From positions 1-64,000 of the forward strand of contig NZ_JAVDDS010000021.1 in NCBI RefSeq assembly GCF_030848475.1: a DNA stretch of 64,000 bases, written 5' to 3'. Origin of the DNA: Herbivorax alkaliphila (lineage in GTDB: Bacteria > Bacillota > Clostridia > Acetivibrionales > Acetivibrionaceae). This document shows positions 1 through 7,637 of the stretch, one piece after another. A program made the position numbers and the translations under genes. The notes under the pieces were generated by a model. It saw only the letters and a program-made list of their open reading frames with translations. It was not told the origin of the DNA and made no database searches. Positions within the stretch are counted from its first letter, which is position 1; every line of letters begins with the position of its first letter.

Positions 1-29
1 TTATAAAAAACAATAAAAAAGGGGGGTAG

Positions 30-54
30 TAGGTAAGAATATTATTCTTACCTA
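30..54. repeat. Perfect 11-bp inverted repeat upstream of the dockerin gene
   Basis: Two perfect 11-base arms (30-40 and 44-54) flank a 3-base loop. On the minus strand the hairpin is followed by a C run and then a T run, so it may end a leftward transcript entering from outside the window. On the plus strand it would lie in the leader of the dockerin gene. Function is inferred only. Confidence 0.5.
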
Positions 55-87
55 AGTTACTATGAAAAAAAATTTATTAAAAAATCT

Positions 88-1014
88 TTGTACGTAAAAA
101 TGGTGGTTTCTATCTTTATCTTCTCAGCTTTTTCCTTATTAAATATTACTGGAGTTTTAGCTGAAGGTTATTTGTCTGTTTCAGATTTTGAAGATTATTT
201 TTCCTACGAAGATGGCAGTTACATTTTAATGGATAATATTGTAGTGGATTCGAATCTTGAAGTTAATCAAAACATTGTATTAAATGGTTATAATCTCACT
301 GTAGAAAAAAACTTAATTCTAAATAACCAAAACATCGACTTAGATTCAGGAACTTTAACTGTTAATGGGGATTTTTATCAAAGTGGATATGACTCTGATA
401 ATCCTTCTCTTTTATATATCAACGAAGGAAACCTTATCGTTGAAGGCTCTTTTGAAATAATTGATTATTCTATTCTTAGTATGAATTATATTGATGACTT
501 TGTTCAAGTTCATGATGATTTTTATTTTGTATCTTCTGTTTCTCATAAAGACTATTTGACTGATGGTACTTTAGAGCTTAAAGGTGACTTTTATTATGAC
601 TCTTTTTATTTATTTGACACAAGTACTTTTTTACCTTCTGACTCACACAAAGTTATTTTAAATGGAGAAGATGTTCAAAATATCAATTTTAATTATCCTG
701 ATGAGTCATCTTTCAACATACTTGAGCTAACAAAACCACTTGAAACAGGTTATGTCTTTTCACATACTCCTGTTTGGAATGAGCTAATAGAACCTAATGC
801 CTCATTTACGCTTGGAGATTTAGACGGAAATGGCACCATCGATTCAACTGATTTAGCTTTATTAAAACGATATATACTAAATGTTATCGATGAAATCCCT
901 GCTGGAAGCGAAACTGCTGACTTAAACGGAGATGGCGAAATAGATTCTACCGATTACACTCTTTTACAGAGATTTGTTTTAGATATGATAACTGAATTTC
1001 CAGCTAACCAGTAA
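88..1014 (+). CDS. Secreted dockerin type I protein of unknown N-terminal function
   Basis: Secreted protein predicted to dock onto a cellulosomal scaffoldin. A hydrophobic signal segment ends in VLA-EG near residue 26. Residues about 242-306 form a type I dockerin: two calcium loops (DLDGNGTIDSTD and DLNGDGEIDSTD), each followed by a helix, with Ser-Thr at the usual cohesin-recognition positions. The 215 residues between are rich in Asp, Asn and Tyr with beta-type periodicity, and I do not recognise a catalytic family. The start is uncertain. The frame opens with TTG at 88 (the next ATG is at 100) and neither has a ribosome site. An ATG at 62 begins a lysine-rich peptide (MKKNLLKNL) in another frame that stops at once, so a one-base deletion may have split the original signal peptide. 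A terminator follows. Dockerin call is firm; the rest is unknown. Confidence 0.8.
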   Translation: MYVKMVVSIFIFSAFSLLNITGVLAEGYLSVSDFEDYFSYEDGSYILMDNIVVDSNLEVNQNIVLNGYNLTVEKNLILNNQNIDLDSGTLTVNGDFYQSGYDSDNPSLLYINEGNLIVEGSFEIIDYSILSMNYIDDFVQVHDDFYFVSSVSHKDYLTDGTLELKGDFYYDSFYLFDTSTFLPSDSHKVILNGEDVQNINFNYPDESSFNILELTKPLETGYVFSHTPVWNELIEPNASFTLGDLDGNGTIDSTDLALLKRYILNVIDEIPAGSETADLNGDGEIDSTDYTLLQRFVLDMITEFPANQ

Positions 1015-1054
1015 ATTTTAAACACTTTATAACAACTTAGATTATTTTTTAAAA

Positions 1055-1084
1055 ACAGGTGGAAAGCGTATTCCACCTGTTTTG
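1055..1084. terminator. Bidirectional rho-independent terminator
   Basis: A perfect 10-bp stem (1055-1064 with 1071-1080) has an A run on its left and a T run on its right. It lies between the converging dockerin gene and MATE gene and can serve both. Confidence 0.85.
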
Positions 1085-1088
1085 TATA

Positions 1089-2468
1089 TTATAAAACAAC
1101 TTTACCATCTATATCATTACTTATCTCATCTGGTTTTTCCTTCAATCCCTTCATGCCATAGTAAAACCATATCCCTGTCAAAATTGCAGAAAAGAAATCT
1201 GCAAAAGGAGCTGCATAAAGCAATCCATTAATGCCCCAAATCTTTGGAAAAACAATTATAGCAGGAATAAGAAGAATAACCTGCCTTGTAAGTGTTAAAA
1301 ATGTAGCGGATTTGGCTCTTCCAATTGCCTGAAAAAAGTTTGCAGCAATAATTTGAAAACCAATAACAGGAGCACACAAAAACCATGCAAGCAAAGCATA
1401 GCTTCCAAACTCCAGTACTTCTGGCTCTTTATTAAACATGCCTATAATTCCTTCTGGAAATACTCTTATTACAACATATCCAACTACAATAATAATCGTA
1501 GCTGCCAAAATAGCAAGTTTAACAGCTTTTTTGGCACGATTGTATTTTTTTGCTCCAAAATTAAAGCTTATAATAGGCTGTGCCCCCTGTCTAATTCCAA
1601 TAATAGGCATGACAAGTAGTGCCTGAATACTATTTATTATACCCATACCTGCCACATTTCCACCATAATGCAATAAGCTTTTATTCAATATTGCATTTAA
1701 CAAACTATTAGCCAATTGTAATAAAAACCCTGGCAACCCCAATGAAACAATTCTAATTACCATTTGAAAATTTAGCTTCATATATTTAAGTTTAAGCTTT
1801 GTTCTGCTCTTCTTGCCTACAAAATAAGAAACTACCCATATACATGAAAATAGCTGTGCTAAAATTGTAGCAAGTGCTGCTCCAGACATACCCATTTTAA
1901 ATACAAAAATAAAAATATAATCTAGTAAAATATTTGTTCCTGCCCCTAAAAACATAGTCGCCATAGCATAATTAGGACTACCATCTGCACGAATAAAGTT
2001 ATTTAAACCCATACTTAATATCTGAAAAACAGCTCCCGAAAAAATAACCCTCATATATTGTGTTGCGTAAGGCATTATTTCCTCTTTAGCACCAAACAAA
2101 GACAATAATGGTACCAAAAAAATTTGTCCTAAAATCATAAATACAAGTCCTGATATAATCAGTAATGAAAATCCATTGCCAAGAGCTTTTTCAGCTTCCT
2201 CCTGCTTTTTTTCACCTAGTCTTATAGAAAATAAAGTAGCTCCACCAATTCCAAATAAAATTGCTATAGCCAAAAGTATAAACATAATAGGAAAAACAAT
2301 GGTAATAGCCTCTAAACCATTAGATCCTAAGTCACCACTTCTTCCAATAAACATCCTGTCTACTATATTATATAAAGCATTAACCATCATACCTACAATT
2401 GCTGGTATGGAGAACTTAAACAACAAATTTAATATCTTTTCTTCTCCTAATGGATTAATATATCCCAT
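1089..2468 (-). CDS. MATE family multidrug/sodium antiporter
   Basis: Inner-membrane exporter of the MATE family, expected to expel cationic drugs or metabolites using a sodium or proton gradient. The 459-residue product has about 12 hydrophobic segments in two homologous halves. It opens with a typical MATE start (PAIVGMMVNALYNIVDRMFIG) and has the matching GIRQGAQPIISFNFGAKKYNRA segment at the start of the second half. Length and topology fit a complete NorM/MepA-like protein. I chose the ATG at 2468 because GGAGG lies about six bases upstream; an in-frame extension to 2573 lacks a ribosome site. It is monocistronic and shares a bidirectional terminator with the dockerin gene. Substrate cannot be told from sequence. 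Confidence 0.9.
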   Translation of the reverse strand: MGYINPLGEEKILNLLFKFSIPAIVGMMVNALYNIVDRMFIGRSGDLGSNGLEAITIVFPIMFILLAIAILFGIGGATLFSIRLGEKKQEEAEKALGNGFSLLIISGLVFMILGQIFLVPLLSLFGAKEEIMPYATQYMRVIFSGAVFQILSMGLNNFIRADGSPNYAMATMFLGAGTNILLDYIFIFVFKMGMSGAALATILAQLFSCIWVVSYFVGKKSRTKLKLKYMKLNFQMVIRIVSLGLPGFLLQLANSLLNAILNKSLLHYGGNVAGMGIINSIQALLVMPIIGIRQGAQPIISFNFGAKKYNRAKKAVKLAILAATIIIVVGYVVIRVFPEGIIGMFNKEPEVLEFGSYALLAWFLCAPVIGFQIIAANFFQAIGRAKSATFLTLTRQVILLIPAIIVFPKIWGINGLLYAAPFADFFSAILTGIWFYYGMKGLKEKPDEISNDIDGKVVL

Positions 2469-2701
2469 TAAAAATCCTCCAACTTCTTTTTCATTTTTAA
2501 TCTGTAAACACTTAATATGTAAAGACTGTACAAAAGTAAAAGACTTACATATTAATAGGGCTAAATAATCCAAAAATTAATATAAAAGCTCTTGGCATTG
2601 AGCCCCTTTGATATACTTCATTTTTAGACATATACATAAAATTTCGGAAGAGTCAAACTCTGCATAATTTAAGCCTTTTAACATATCACAAAACTTACAA
2701 A

Positions 2702-3124
2702 TCAATTTTCACTTTCATATATGTATATGCTCTTGTTCTTCAATGCCCCTGTGGCTATTGCTAATATAACATTTGATAAAAGCAACATAAAAAGACTTTC
2801 TTTAAAATCTATTATCGCTAATAGTATAAGAACAGCTAATCCAAATCCTCCAAAAAAAACCACCATAAAGTTCAACTGAAAGTTAACGATTTTTTTCATC
2901 TCATCCCAGCTCTCTTTACTTATAGACTTAAACATTTTTAAATTAATTCCTATTAATGAGAAAAAGATTGCATGTCCACTCAACACAATTGCAGCTAATA
3001 TTAATCGTACAGACATTTCATCATATTCTTCCGTTCCCCAAAAAACAAAAGCTATAATACATATTACAAAATATATTCTTGAATATAATATTAATTTCTT
3101 GTGGTTTTTAGCTAATTTTTCCAT
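2702..3124 (-). CDS. Small four-helix membrane protein, unknown
   Basis: A 140-residue protein with a basic N-terminus and four clear hydrophobic helices (about residues 17-32, 43-65, 85-106 and 112-128). It has no recognisable catalytic motif, and I cannot assign a family. The ATG at 3124 is preferred because GAGG lies six bases upstream; a GTG four codons earlier overlaps the ribosome site. It reads in the same direction as the MATE gene, but about 230 bases separate them with no obvious promoter, so co-transcription is possible but unproven. Confidence 0.65.
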   Translation of the reverse strand: MEKLAKNHKKLILYSRIYFVICIIAFVFWGTEEYDEMSVRLILAAIVLSGHAIFFSLIGINLKMFKSISKESWDEMKKIVNFQLNFMVVFFGGFGLAVLILLAIIDFKESLFMLLLSNVILAIATGALKNKSIYIYESEN

Positions 3125-3388
3125 TGTGTGCCTCACTCCATAAAATCTTTATAAAATAATCCTATGCCTAATACTATATATTATATTTTTAAAGTTCGCA
3201 AAAATTATTGGGTTCATAAATTATTAAAATGACATTTGTATTATTATACAACATATGATAACCTATTGTTTAATACAATGTGTTCTCCTTTTGTATTTTA
3301 TAAAAGGTCAACCATATTGTCAATTATGTTACAGGAAGTTTTTTCTGCTTCTAGTCAAAATTATTTAATTTTAGGGAGGATTTTTAAT

Positions 3389-4393
3389 ATGAAGAAAATT
3401 ATATTAATTATATCTTTACTTGTAATGATTCAAACTGTCTTAATCCCACTTAATGCAAGCTCAACAAACGAAAAAGAATTAAAAATAATTATTGATGGGA
3501 AAAACCTTGAATTTACTGACGCAAAACCGTTTATTACCAACAAAGGCAGGACAATGATACCTGTAAGAGCAGTTTCTGAAGGATTTGGTGCAGAAGTGGA
3601 CTGGAATGGAGCCATAGAAGTAGTTACTATTACTTTAGACAATGTTGAAGTATGCTTTAAGCTAAACTACATAAAAGATAAATTTTCAATTACTGATACA
3701 AATACAAATAGCCGTAAGTACATCGAAATGCTAACAAGCCCAATTATTGTTAATGGAAGGACTTTTGTTCCTTTAAGAGAATTTTCTGAAATTTTTAATC
3801 ATGAAATTATTTGGGATGGGGAAAATTATAGTGTAATAATTAATACAAAAAATTCTCCTCCGGTATTCCCCCTTAATCCAGCTTTAACTAAAGGAGATTA
3901 CAATTTATCAAATCTATATAGTGATGGTACAAATTCAAATTTAAGTGAACAAGATATGAAAAGCTATCAGTCAAGTGCAACTTCATATATTGAATATCAT
4001 TTGGGAAATGTTGACTATACAGAGGAAACAGATTTTGAATATGATTCTGGTTTTCCAGGTGCACCCTTTAATGGGCTTAGAGAAAGGGTTTACAACCATG
4101 CAGTAGAAAATTCTATAATAAGGGAAGTTCGTTTTATTTCTGATCCCTCAATGGTTGAAGTTACACAACCTGGATTAACATTTGACCACCAACCAGATGA
4201 ACTTATTGTAAAGGGAAAGGTTGAGTTTATCTATCACGAAGCTTCTGATGAATATCTAAAAAAATTCAATGGTAAACTGGAAAAAGGCAAATGGTATACT
4301 ACTGATGCAATTGTTGTTTTTAGAATTAGAAGAACTGAGGCTTTGACTCTTTTTGATAATGTACTATTGTCATATACTTGGGAACTTAAATAA
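3389..4393 (+). CDS. Secreted stalk-domain (copper amine oxidase N-like) protein
   Basis: Exported 334-residue protein. A signal peptide (MKKIILIISLLVMIQTVLI) is followed by one copy of the 'copper amine oxidase N-terminal' or stalk domain, about residues 32-150. Its hallmark motifs are visible: TMIPVRAVSEGFGAEVDWN and FVPLREFSEIFNHEIIWDG. In Clostridia this domain is common in secreted and wall-associated proteins and does not imply oxidase activity. The C-terminal half (about 155-334) is a beta-rich region I do not recognise, ending in a strand-like YTWELK. The ATG at 3389 sits behind GGGAGGA; upstream in-frame codons lack a ribosome site. It is alone and converges on cysK at a shared terminator. 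Confidence 0.75.
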   Translation: MKKIILIISLLVMIQTVLIPLNASSTNEKELKIIIDGKNLEFTDAKPFITNKGRTMIPVRAVSEGFGAEVDWNGAIEVVTITLDNVEVCFKLNYIKDKFSITDTNTNSRKYIEMLTSPIIVNGRTFVPLREFSEIFNHEIIWDGENYSVIINTKNSPPVFPLNPALTKGDYNLSNLYSDGTNSNLSEQDMKSYQSSATSYIEYHLGNVDYTEETDFEYDSGFPGAPFNGLRERVYNHAVENSIIREVRFISDPSMVEVTQPGLTFDHQPDELIVKGKVEFIYHEASDEYLKKFNGKLEKGKWYTTDAIVVFRIRRTEALTLFDNVLLSYTWELK

Positions 4394-4477
4394 ACTAGTT
4401 TAGCTTAAAAATCCTAGCTTTAGACAAAGATTCTCGTCCCTCCTGATACTTATCCATATAAGATAAGTACTAAAAAA

Positions 4478-4515
4478 GGCTTTAAGCGTATTAAATACTC
4501 ACTTAAAGCCTTTTT
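4478..4515. terminator. Bidirectional terminator between stalk-domain gene and cysK
   Basis: A nine-base perfect stem (4478-4486 with 4502-4510), preceded by an A run and followed by five T. It suits transcripts arriving from both sides. Confidence 0.85.
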
Positions 4516-4517
4516 AA

Positions 4518-5450
4518 TTAATCTTTATATAGCGTTGTAGAAAGATATCTTTCACCTGTGTCAGGCAACAGAACCACTATATTTTTCCCTTTGTTTTCAG
4601 GTCTTTTTGCCAGTTCAGTTCCAGCTAAAATAGCCGCTCCAGAAGATATGCCTACCAACAACCCCTCTGTTTTAGAAATGCTTTTAGAGGCTTTAAAAGC
4701 ATCCTTATCTCTTACTTTTACAACTTCATCAATTATATCCTTATTTAATATCTCAGGCACAAACCCTGCACCTATCCCCTGTATTTTATGCGGCCCTGGA
4801 TTACCTCCTGAAAGTACAGGAGAGTTATCAGGCTCAACTGCTACAATTTTAACAGAAGATTTCTTTTCCTTTAATACTTCCCCAACACCTGTAATCGTTC
4901 CTCCAGTTCCCACTCCAGCTACAAATATATCAATTTCACCATCAGTATCTCTCCATATTTCTTCTGCTGTCGTCTCCCTGTGAATTTGAGGATTTGCTCC
5001 ATTATTAAATTGCTGAGGAACAAAAGAATCTGGAATTTCTTTTGCCAAATCATAAGCTTTTTCAATAGCCCCTTTCATACCTTCTGTCCCCGGCGTTAAA
5101 ACAACTTCTGCCCCTAATGCCTTTAAAAGATTTCTTCTCTCAACACTCATAGTATCAGGCATAGTAAGAATAAGTTTATATCCTTTAGACGCAGATACAA
5201 AGGCCAGTGCAATCCCAGTATTTCCACTTGTTGGCTCAATAATAACTGTTTTAGCCTTTATAAGTCCCTTCTTTTCTCCATCTCTAATCATTGCATATCC
5301 AATTCTGTCCTTTACACTCCCACCAGGATTAAAAAACTCAAGCTTTCCAATAAGCCTTCCATTAAGGTTGTTTACTCTATTGTAGTTTCTAAATTCCATC
5401 AAAGGTGTATTACCTATAAGCTCAGTAATATTATTAGTTATTTTTCCCAC
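4518..5450 (-). CDS. cysK: Cysteine synthase (O-acetylserine sulfhydrylase)
   Basis: PLP enzyme that makes L-cysteine from O-acetylserine and sulfide. The 310-residue length is standard. Lys47 in the NPGGSVKDR motif is the Schiff-base lysine, [13 protein letters not shown] is the substrate-binding loop, and [13 protein letters not shown] is the PLP phosphate loop. The start is a GTG at 5450, eight bases behind AAAGGAG; the longer frame reaching 5501 would overlap the upstream regulator and has no ribosome site. It lies 19 bases after the Rrf2 gene and is surely co-transcribed. In Bacillus and Staphylococcus, CysK also binds the Rrf2 regulator CymR as a sulfur sensor, so this pairing may be regulatory as well as metabolic. 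Confidence 0.95.
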   Translation of the reverse strand: MGKITNNITELIGNTPLMEFRNYNRVNNLNGRLIGKLEFFNPGGSVKDRIGYAMIRDGEKKGLIKAKTVIIEPTSGNTGIALAFVSASKGYKLILTMPDTMSVERRNLLKALGAEVVLTPGTEGMKGAIEKAYDLAKEIPDSFVPQQFNNGANPQIHRETTAEEIWRDTDGEIDIFVAGVGTGGTITGVGEVLKEKKSSVKIVAVEPDNSPVLSGGNPGPHKIQGIGAGFVPEILNKDIIDEVVKVRDKDAFKASKSISKTEGLLVGISSGAAILAGTELAKRPENKGKNIVVLLPDTGERYLSTTLYKD

Positions 5451-5469
5451 AGTAACCACTCCTTTCTTT

Positions 5470-5916
5470 TTAAATATAGTACATGAGCGACTGACTATCA
5501 TTAATTTTTTTGTAGTCTTCCATCAAGTCCTCTAAGGTCAACAAATCAACTACTCTATTTATGCTTTCATTTATTTTATTCCAAACTTTAAGCTGTAAAC
5601 AATATTCAAATGTATTATCTTTTGAAACTTCATTATTTTTTTCATCAACTACTAAAAGATTTCCCTCTAAAGCTCTTAAAATATCACCTATCTTTATACT
5701 TGAAGGATTTAAACCCAAAGTATAACCACCCTGTGGCCCTTTAATGCTCTTAACAAGCCCTGCTTTTCTAAGAAGAGAAAAAACCTGTTCCATATAATTT
5801 TCAGAAATATTTTGCCGTGTGGCTATGCTATTTAAGGAAACACACCCTCCTTTTGAATTCAATGCCAAATCCAGCATTGCTCTTAATCCATATCTTCCTT
5901 TTGTTGAAATTTTCAT
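5470..5916 (-). CDS. Rrf2 family transcriptional regulator, CymR-like
   Basis: DNA-binding regulator of the Rrf2 family, 148 residues. The start [18 protein letters not shown] and the winged-helix [26 protein letters not shown] are diagnostic. It has a single cysteine in the C-terminal region (EYCLQL), so it cannot hold the three-cysteine cluster of IscR; this favours a CymR-type cysteine regulator. It is directly upstream of cysK in one operon, and CymR is known to need CysK as partner. I infer sulfur-dependent self-regulation of the pair. A good sigma-A promoter lies upstream. Confidence 0.85.
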   Translation of the reverse strand: MKISTKGRYGLRAMLDLALNSKGGCVSLNSIATRQNISENYMEQVFSLLRKAGLVKSIKGPQGGYTLGLNPSSIKIGDILRALEGNLLVVDEKNNEVSKDNTFEYCLQLKVWNKINESINRVVDLLTLEDLMEDYKKINDSQSLMYYI

Positions 5917-5966
5917 ATCATCACCTATAACCCAGTATTCCTATATGTTTTATTTTTAATACTCTA

Positions 5967-5996
5967 ATAATACTATATTTAACTATCACTTGTCAA
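5967..5996 (-). promoter_or_regulatory. Sigma-A promoter of the Rrf2-cysK operon
   Basis: On the minus strand TTGACA (5991-5996) is followed by 18 bases and TATTAT (5967-5972), about 50 bases before the Rrf2 start codon. The AT-rich bases after the -10 hold imperfect dyads that could be a CymR site, but I cannot define one. Confidence 0.7.
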
Positions 5997-6115
5997 TAGA
6001 TATAAAATTTCTTAGCAATTCATACATCAAATCATAGTAACATATTGTTATTTTTTTAATATTATACTATTAGGTTAAGCGCTTTTAAAATAAATTTACA
6101 TTTCAAAAATTATAA

Positions 6116-6137
6116 GGCCTGATTTAAAAATCAGACC
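6116..6137. terminator. Hairpin downstream of rnhA
   Basis: A ten-base stem with one mismatch (6116-6125 with 6128-6137) lies between an A-rich side and a seven-T run. No plus-strand gene ends here, so it most likely terminates the leftward rnhA transcript. Confidence 0.55.
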
Positions 6138-6150
6138 CTTTTTTTGTCTT

Positions 6151-6256
6151 ATTCTATCTATCCACCTCTTGTATAGTAAAGTTCTTGTTATAATTTTCAG
6201 ATAGAGTAGAATCTCCATCTAAATCCCTATGTTTAGCTTTATCTAAACGAGTTTAC
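6151..6256 (+). mobile_element. IS200/IS605-like right-end relic A
   Basis: It carries the family layout seen elsewhere in the window: AGAATCTCCATCT, then a GTTTAG..CTAAAC hairpin (6231-6248), then CGAGTTTAC. The end overlaps the TAA stop of rnhA (6253-6255), so the element supplies or abuts that stop. There is no transposase. The link to IS605 is inferred from the subterminal palindrome plus short 3' tail and from the tnpB relic at 62.1 kb. Confidence 0.5.
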
Positions 6257-6765
6257 ATTTCTATCTTAATTTGATCTACTTCTTCATCTGGTCTTGTATC
6301 TTCCGGAAGATCTTCTCCCTCAGCTGCTCCGGTGGCTAACTGATCACATCTTTCATTAAGATCAATACCCGCATGTCCTTTTACCCATTCAAATTGCACA
6401 TTGTGAGACTCCATTGCAGCCACTAACCTTTTCCACAAATCTATATTCTTTGGCCTTGCATTTCGTTTTGCGTTTTTATACCATCCAAATCTTTTCCATC
6501 TGTCCATCCACCCTAAATTAATTGCATCAACTATATATTTAGAATCAGAAAAAACTTTTACACTGCAAGGCTTTTTTAATGCTTCTAATCCAACAATTAC
6601 AGCCATTAACTCCATTCTATTATTAGTTGTATTATTAAATCCACCTGACAATTCTTTTTTATGTTTTTTCCCATTCCTCTCATGTAGCAAAACTGTTCCA
6701 TATCCCCCAGGGCCATACGGGTTGTTTAAACATGCTCCATCTGTATAAATTATCACTTCATGCAA
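6253..6765 (-). CDS. rnhA: Ribonuclease HI
   Basis: Cytosolic endonuclease that cuts the RNA strand of RNA:DNA hybrids (primers, R-loops). The carboxylate tetrad is visible: Asp9 (YTDGAC), Glu52 (NRMELMA), Asp74 (FSDSKYIVDAI) and Asp141 (ERCDQLA), with the flexible-loop His131 in KGHAGIDLNERCD. The basic handle (WMDRWKRFGWYKNAKRN) of the E. coli-type enzyme is present. The last 20 residues are an acidic tail beyond the usual 150-155 residues. GAGGTGA precedes the start. It stands alone between two IS605-like relics in the same orientation, and the downstream one overlaps its stop codon. Confidence 0.96.
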   Translation of the reverse strand: MHEVIIYTDGACLNNPYGPGGYGTVLLHERNGKKHKKELSGGFNNTTNNRMELMAVIVGLEALKKPCSVKVFSDSKYIVDAINLGWMDRWKRFGWYKNAKRNARPKNIDLWKRLVAAMESHNVQFEWVKGHAGIDLNERCDQLATGAAEGEDLPEDTRPDEEVDQIKIEM

Positions 6766-6800
6766 AATATCACCTCAAGTAATTTATGTCAACTCTATCT

Positions 6801-6953
6801 TGTTCTAAGACTCCACCCTCTATACGGTGGAGTCCTCACATAAGCTTTAAGTAGAATAGAATCTCCACCTAAAGCTCTAATGTTTAGTTTTATTTAAACA
6901 AGTCACCTACTTAACTGAAGCCTCGATGTTTAGCTTTAGCTAAACGAGTTCAC
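6801..6953 (+). mobile_element. IS200/IS605-like right-end relic B (two tails)
   Basis: The best-preserved copy. A perfect nine-base hairpin GACTCCACC/GGTGGAGTC (6809-6834) is followed by GAATCTCCACCTAAAGCTC, then a degenerate GTTTAG..TAAAC hairpin, then a second tail. That tail is the perfect hairpin GTTTAGCT-TT-AGCTAAAC (6928-6945) with GAGTTCAC after it. It ends seven bases before the nrdG stop codon. The structure resembles the guide-RNA-overlapping right end of tnpB elements, but no tnpB is attached. Confidence 0.55.
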
Positions 6954-6959
6954 TAATGT

Positions 6960-7637
6960 CTAAGCAGAATTTTCAACTCCTCTTGTTCCAACTTTCTTAA
7001 TCATTTTATTCATACTTTTTATAGAATCTGTAAAAAGTATGAAGTTTGACATCTCCTCAAATCCTCTGCATTTTTGCAGTATATATGATTTAGCACCTTT
7101 TATTTCATTGCACATATTCAAAACATCACCAAACCCTAATCCAGGAGCAAAAGTAGTCCTAAACTCATAGTCTATAATGTCCTGCATTAAAATATCTATA
7201 CTTTTTTTTATGCGATTTATATCTGTTTTTGCACCACAAAATTCCTGATACCTTTTAAAAGGAGCCTTTATATCCATAGCCACATAATCAATAAGTCTTT
7301 TAGATATAAGACTTTCAATTACTTCAGGATTTGTACCATTAGTATCTAGTTTAACCTTAAATTTTAGTTTCTTAACCTCTTTAATAAAATTTTCAAGATC
7401 CTTTTGCATTGTAGGTTCTCCCCCACTTATAACAACTGCATCTAAAAAGCTGCGTCTTTTTTTAAGAAATTCTAAAACATCCTCTGAACTGATATTTTCA
7501 TTTCTTTTTTCATTATCAATTAAAGGCTTATTGTGGCAATAAAAACAGTTCATATTACAACCTTGAGTAAAAACAACAGCACATAAATTCCCTGGATAAT
7601 CAACAAAAGAATTTTTCTGTAAACCTGCTATTTTCAT
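6960..7637 (-). CDS. nrdG: Anaerobic ribonucleotide reductase-activating protein (radical SAM)
   Basis: Radical-SAM activase that makes the glycyl radical on NrdD. The cluster motif C27-NMN-C31-FY-C34 is present, followed by the glycine-rich SGGEPTMQ that contacts SAM. The 225-residue form is the longer NrdG seen in Clostridia and related to the PflA type. Its ATG overlaps the nrdD stop in an ATGA junction, so the two are translationally coupled. Relic B lies almost directly against its 3' end. High confidence from motif and context together. Confidence 0.95.
   Translation of the reverse strand: MKIAGLQKNSFVDYPGNLCAVVFTQGCNMNCFYCHNKPLIDNEKRNENISSEDVLEFLKKRRSFLDAVVISGGEPTMQKDLENFIKEVKKLKFKVKLDTNGTNPEVIESLISKRLIDYVAMDIKAPFKRYQEFCGAKTDINRIKKSIDILMQDIIDYEFRTTFAPGLGFGDVLNMCNEIKGAKSYILQKCRGFEEMSNFILFTDSIKSMNKMIKKVGTRGVENSA

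Larger units (their letters stand above)
5917..6252. other. Intergenic region upstream of the Rrf2 gene
   Basis: This 336-base gap holds, from left to right, the Rrf2-cysK promoter, a hairpin that probably ends rnhA transcripts, and the IS605-like relic that runs into the rnhA stop codon. I see no further coding potential. Confidence 0.6.

Noticed and set aside
1353-2568. Open frames on the plus strand inside the MATE gene
   Set aside because: They are antisense to a clear full-length transporter, with no ribosome sites and low-complexity products.
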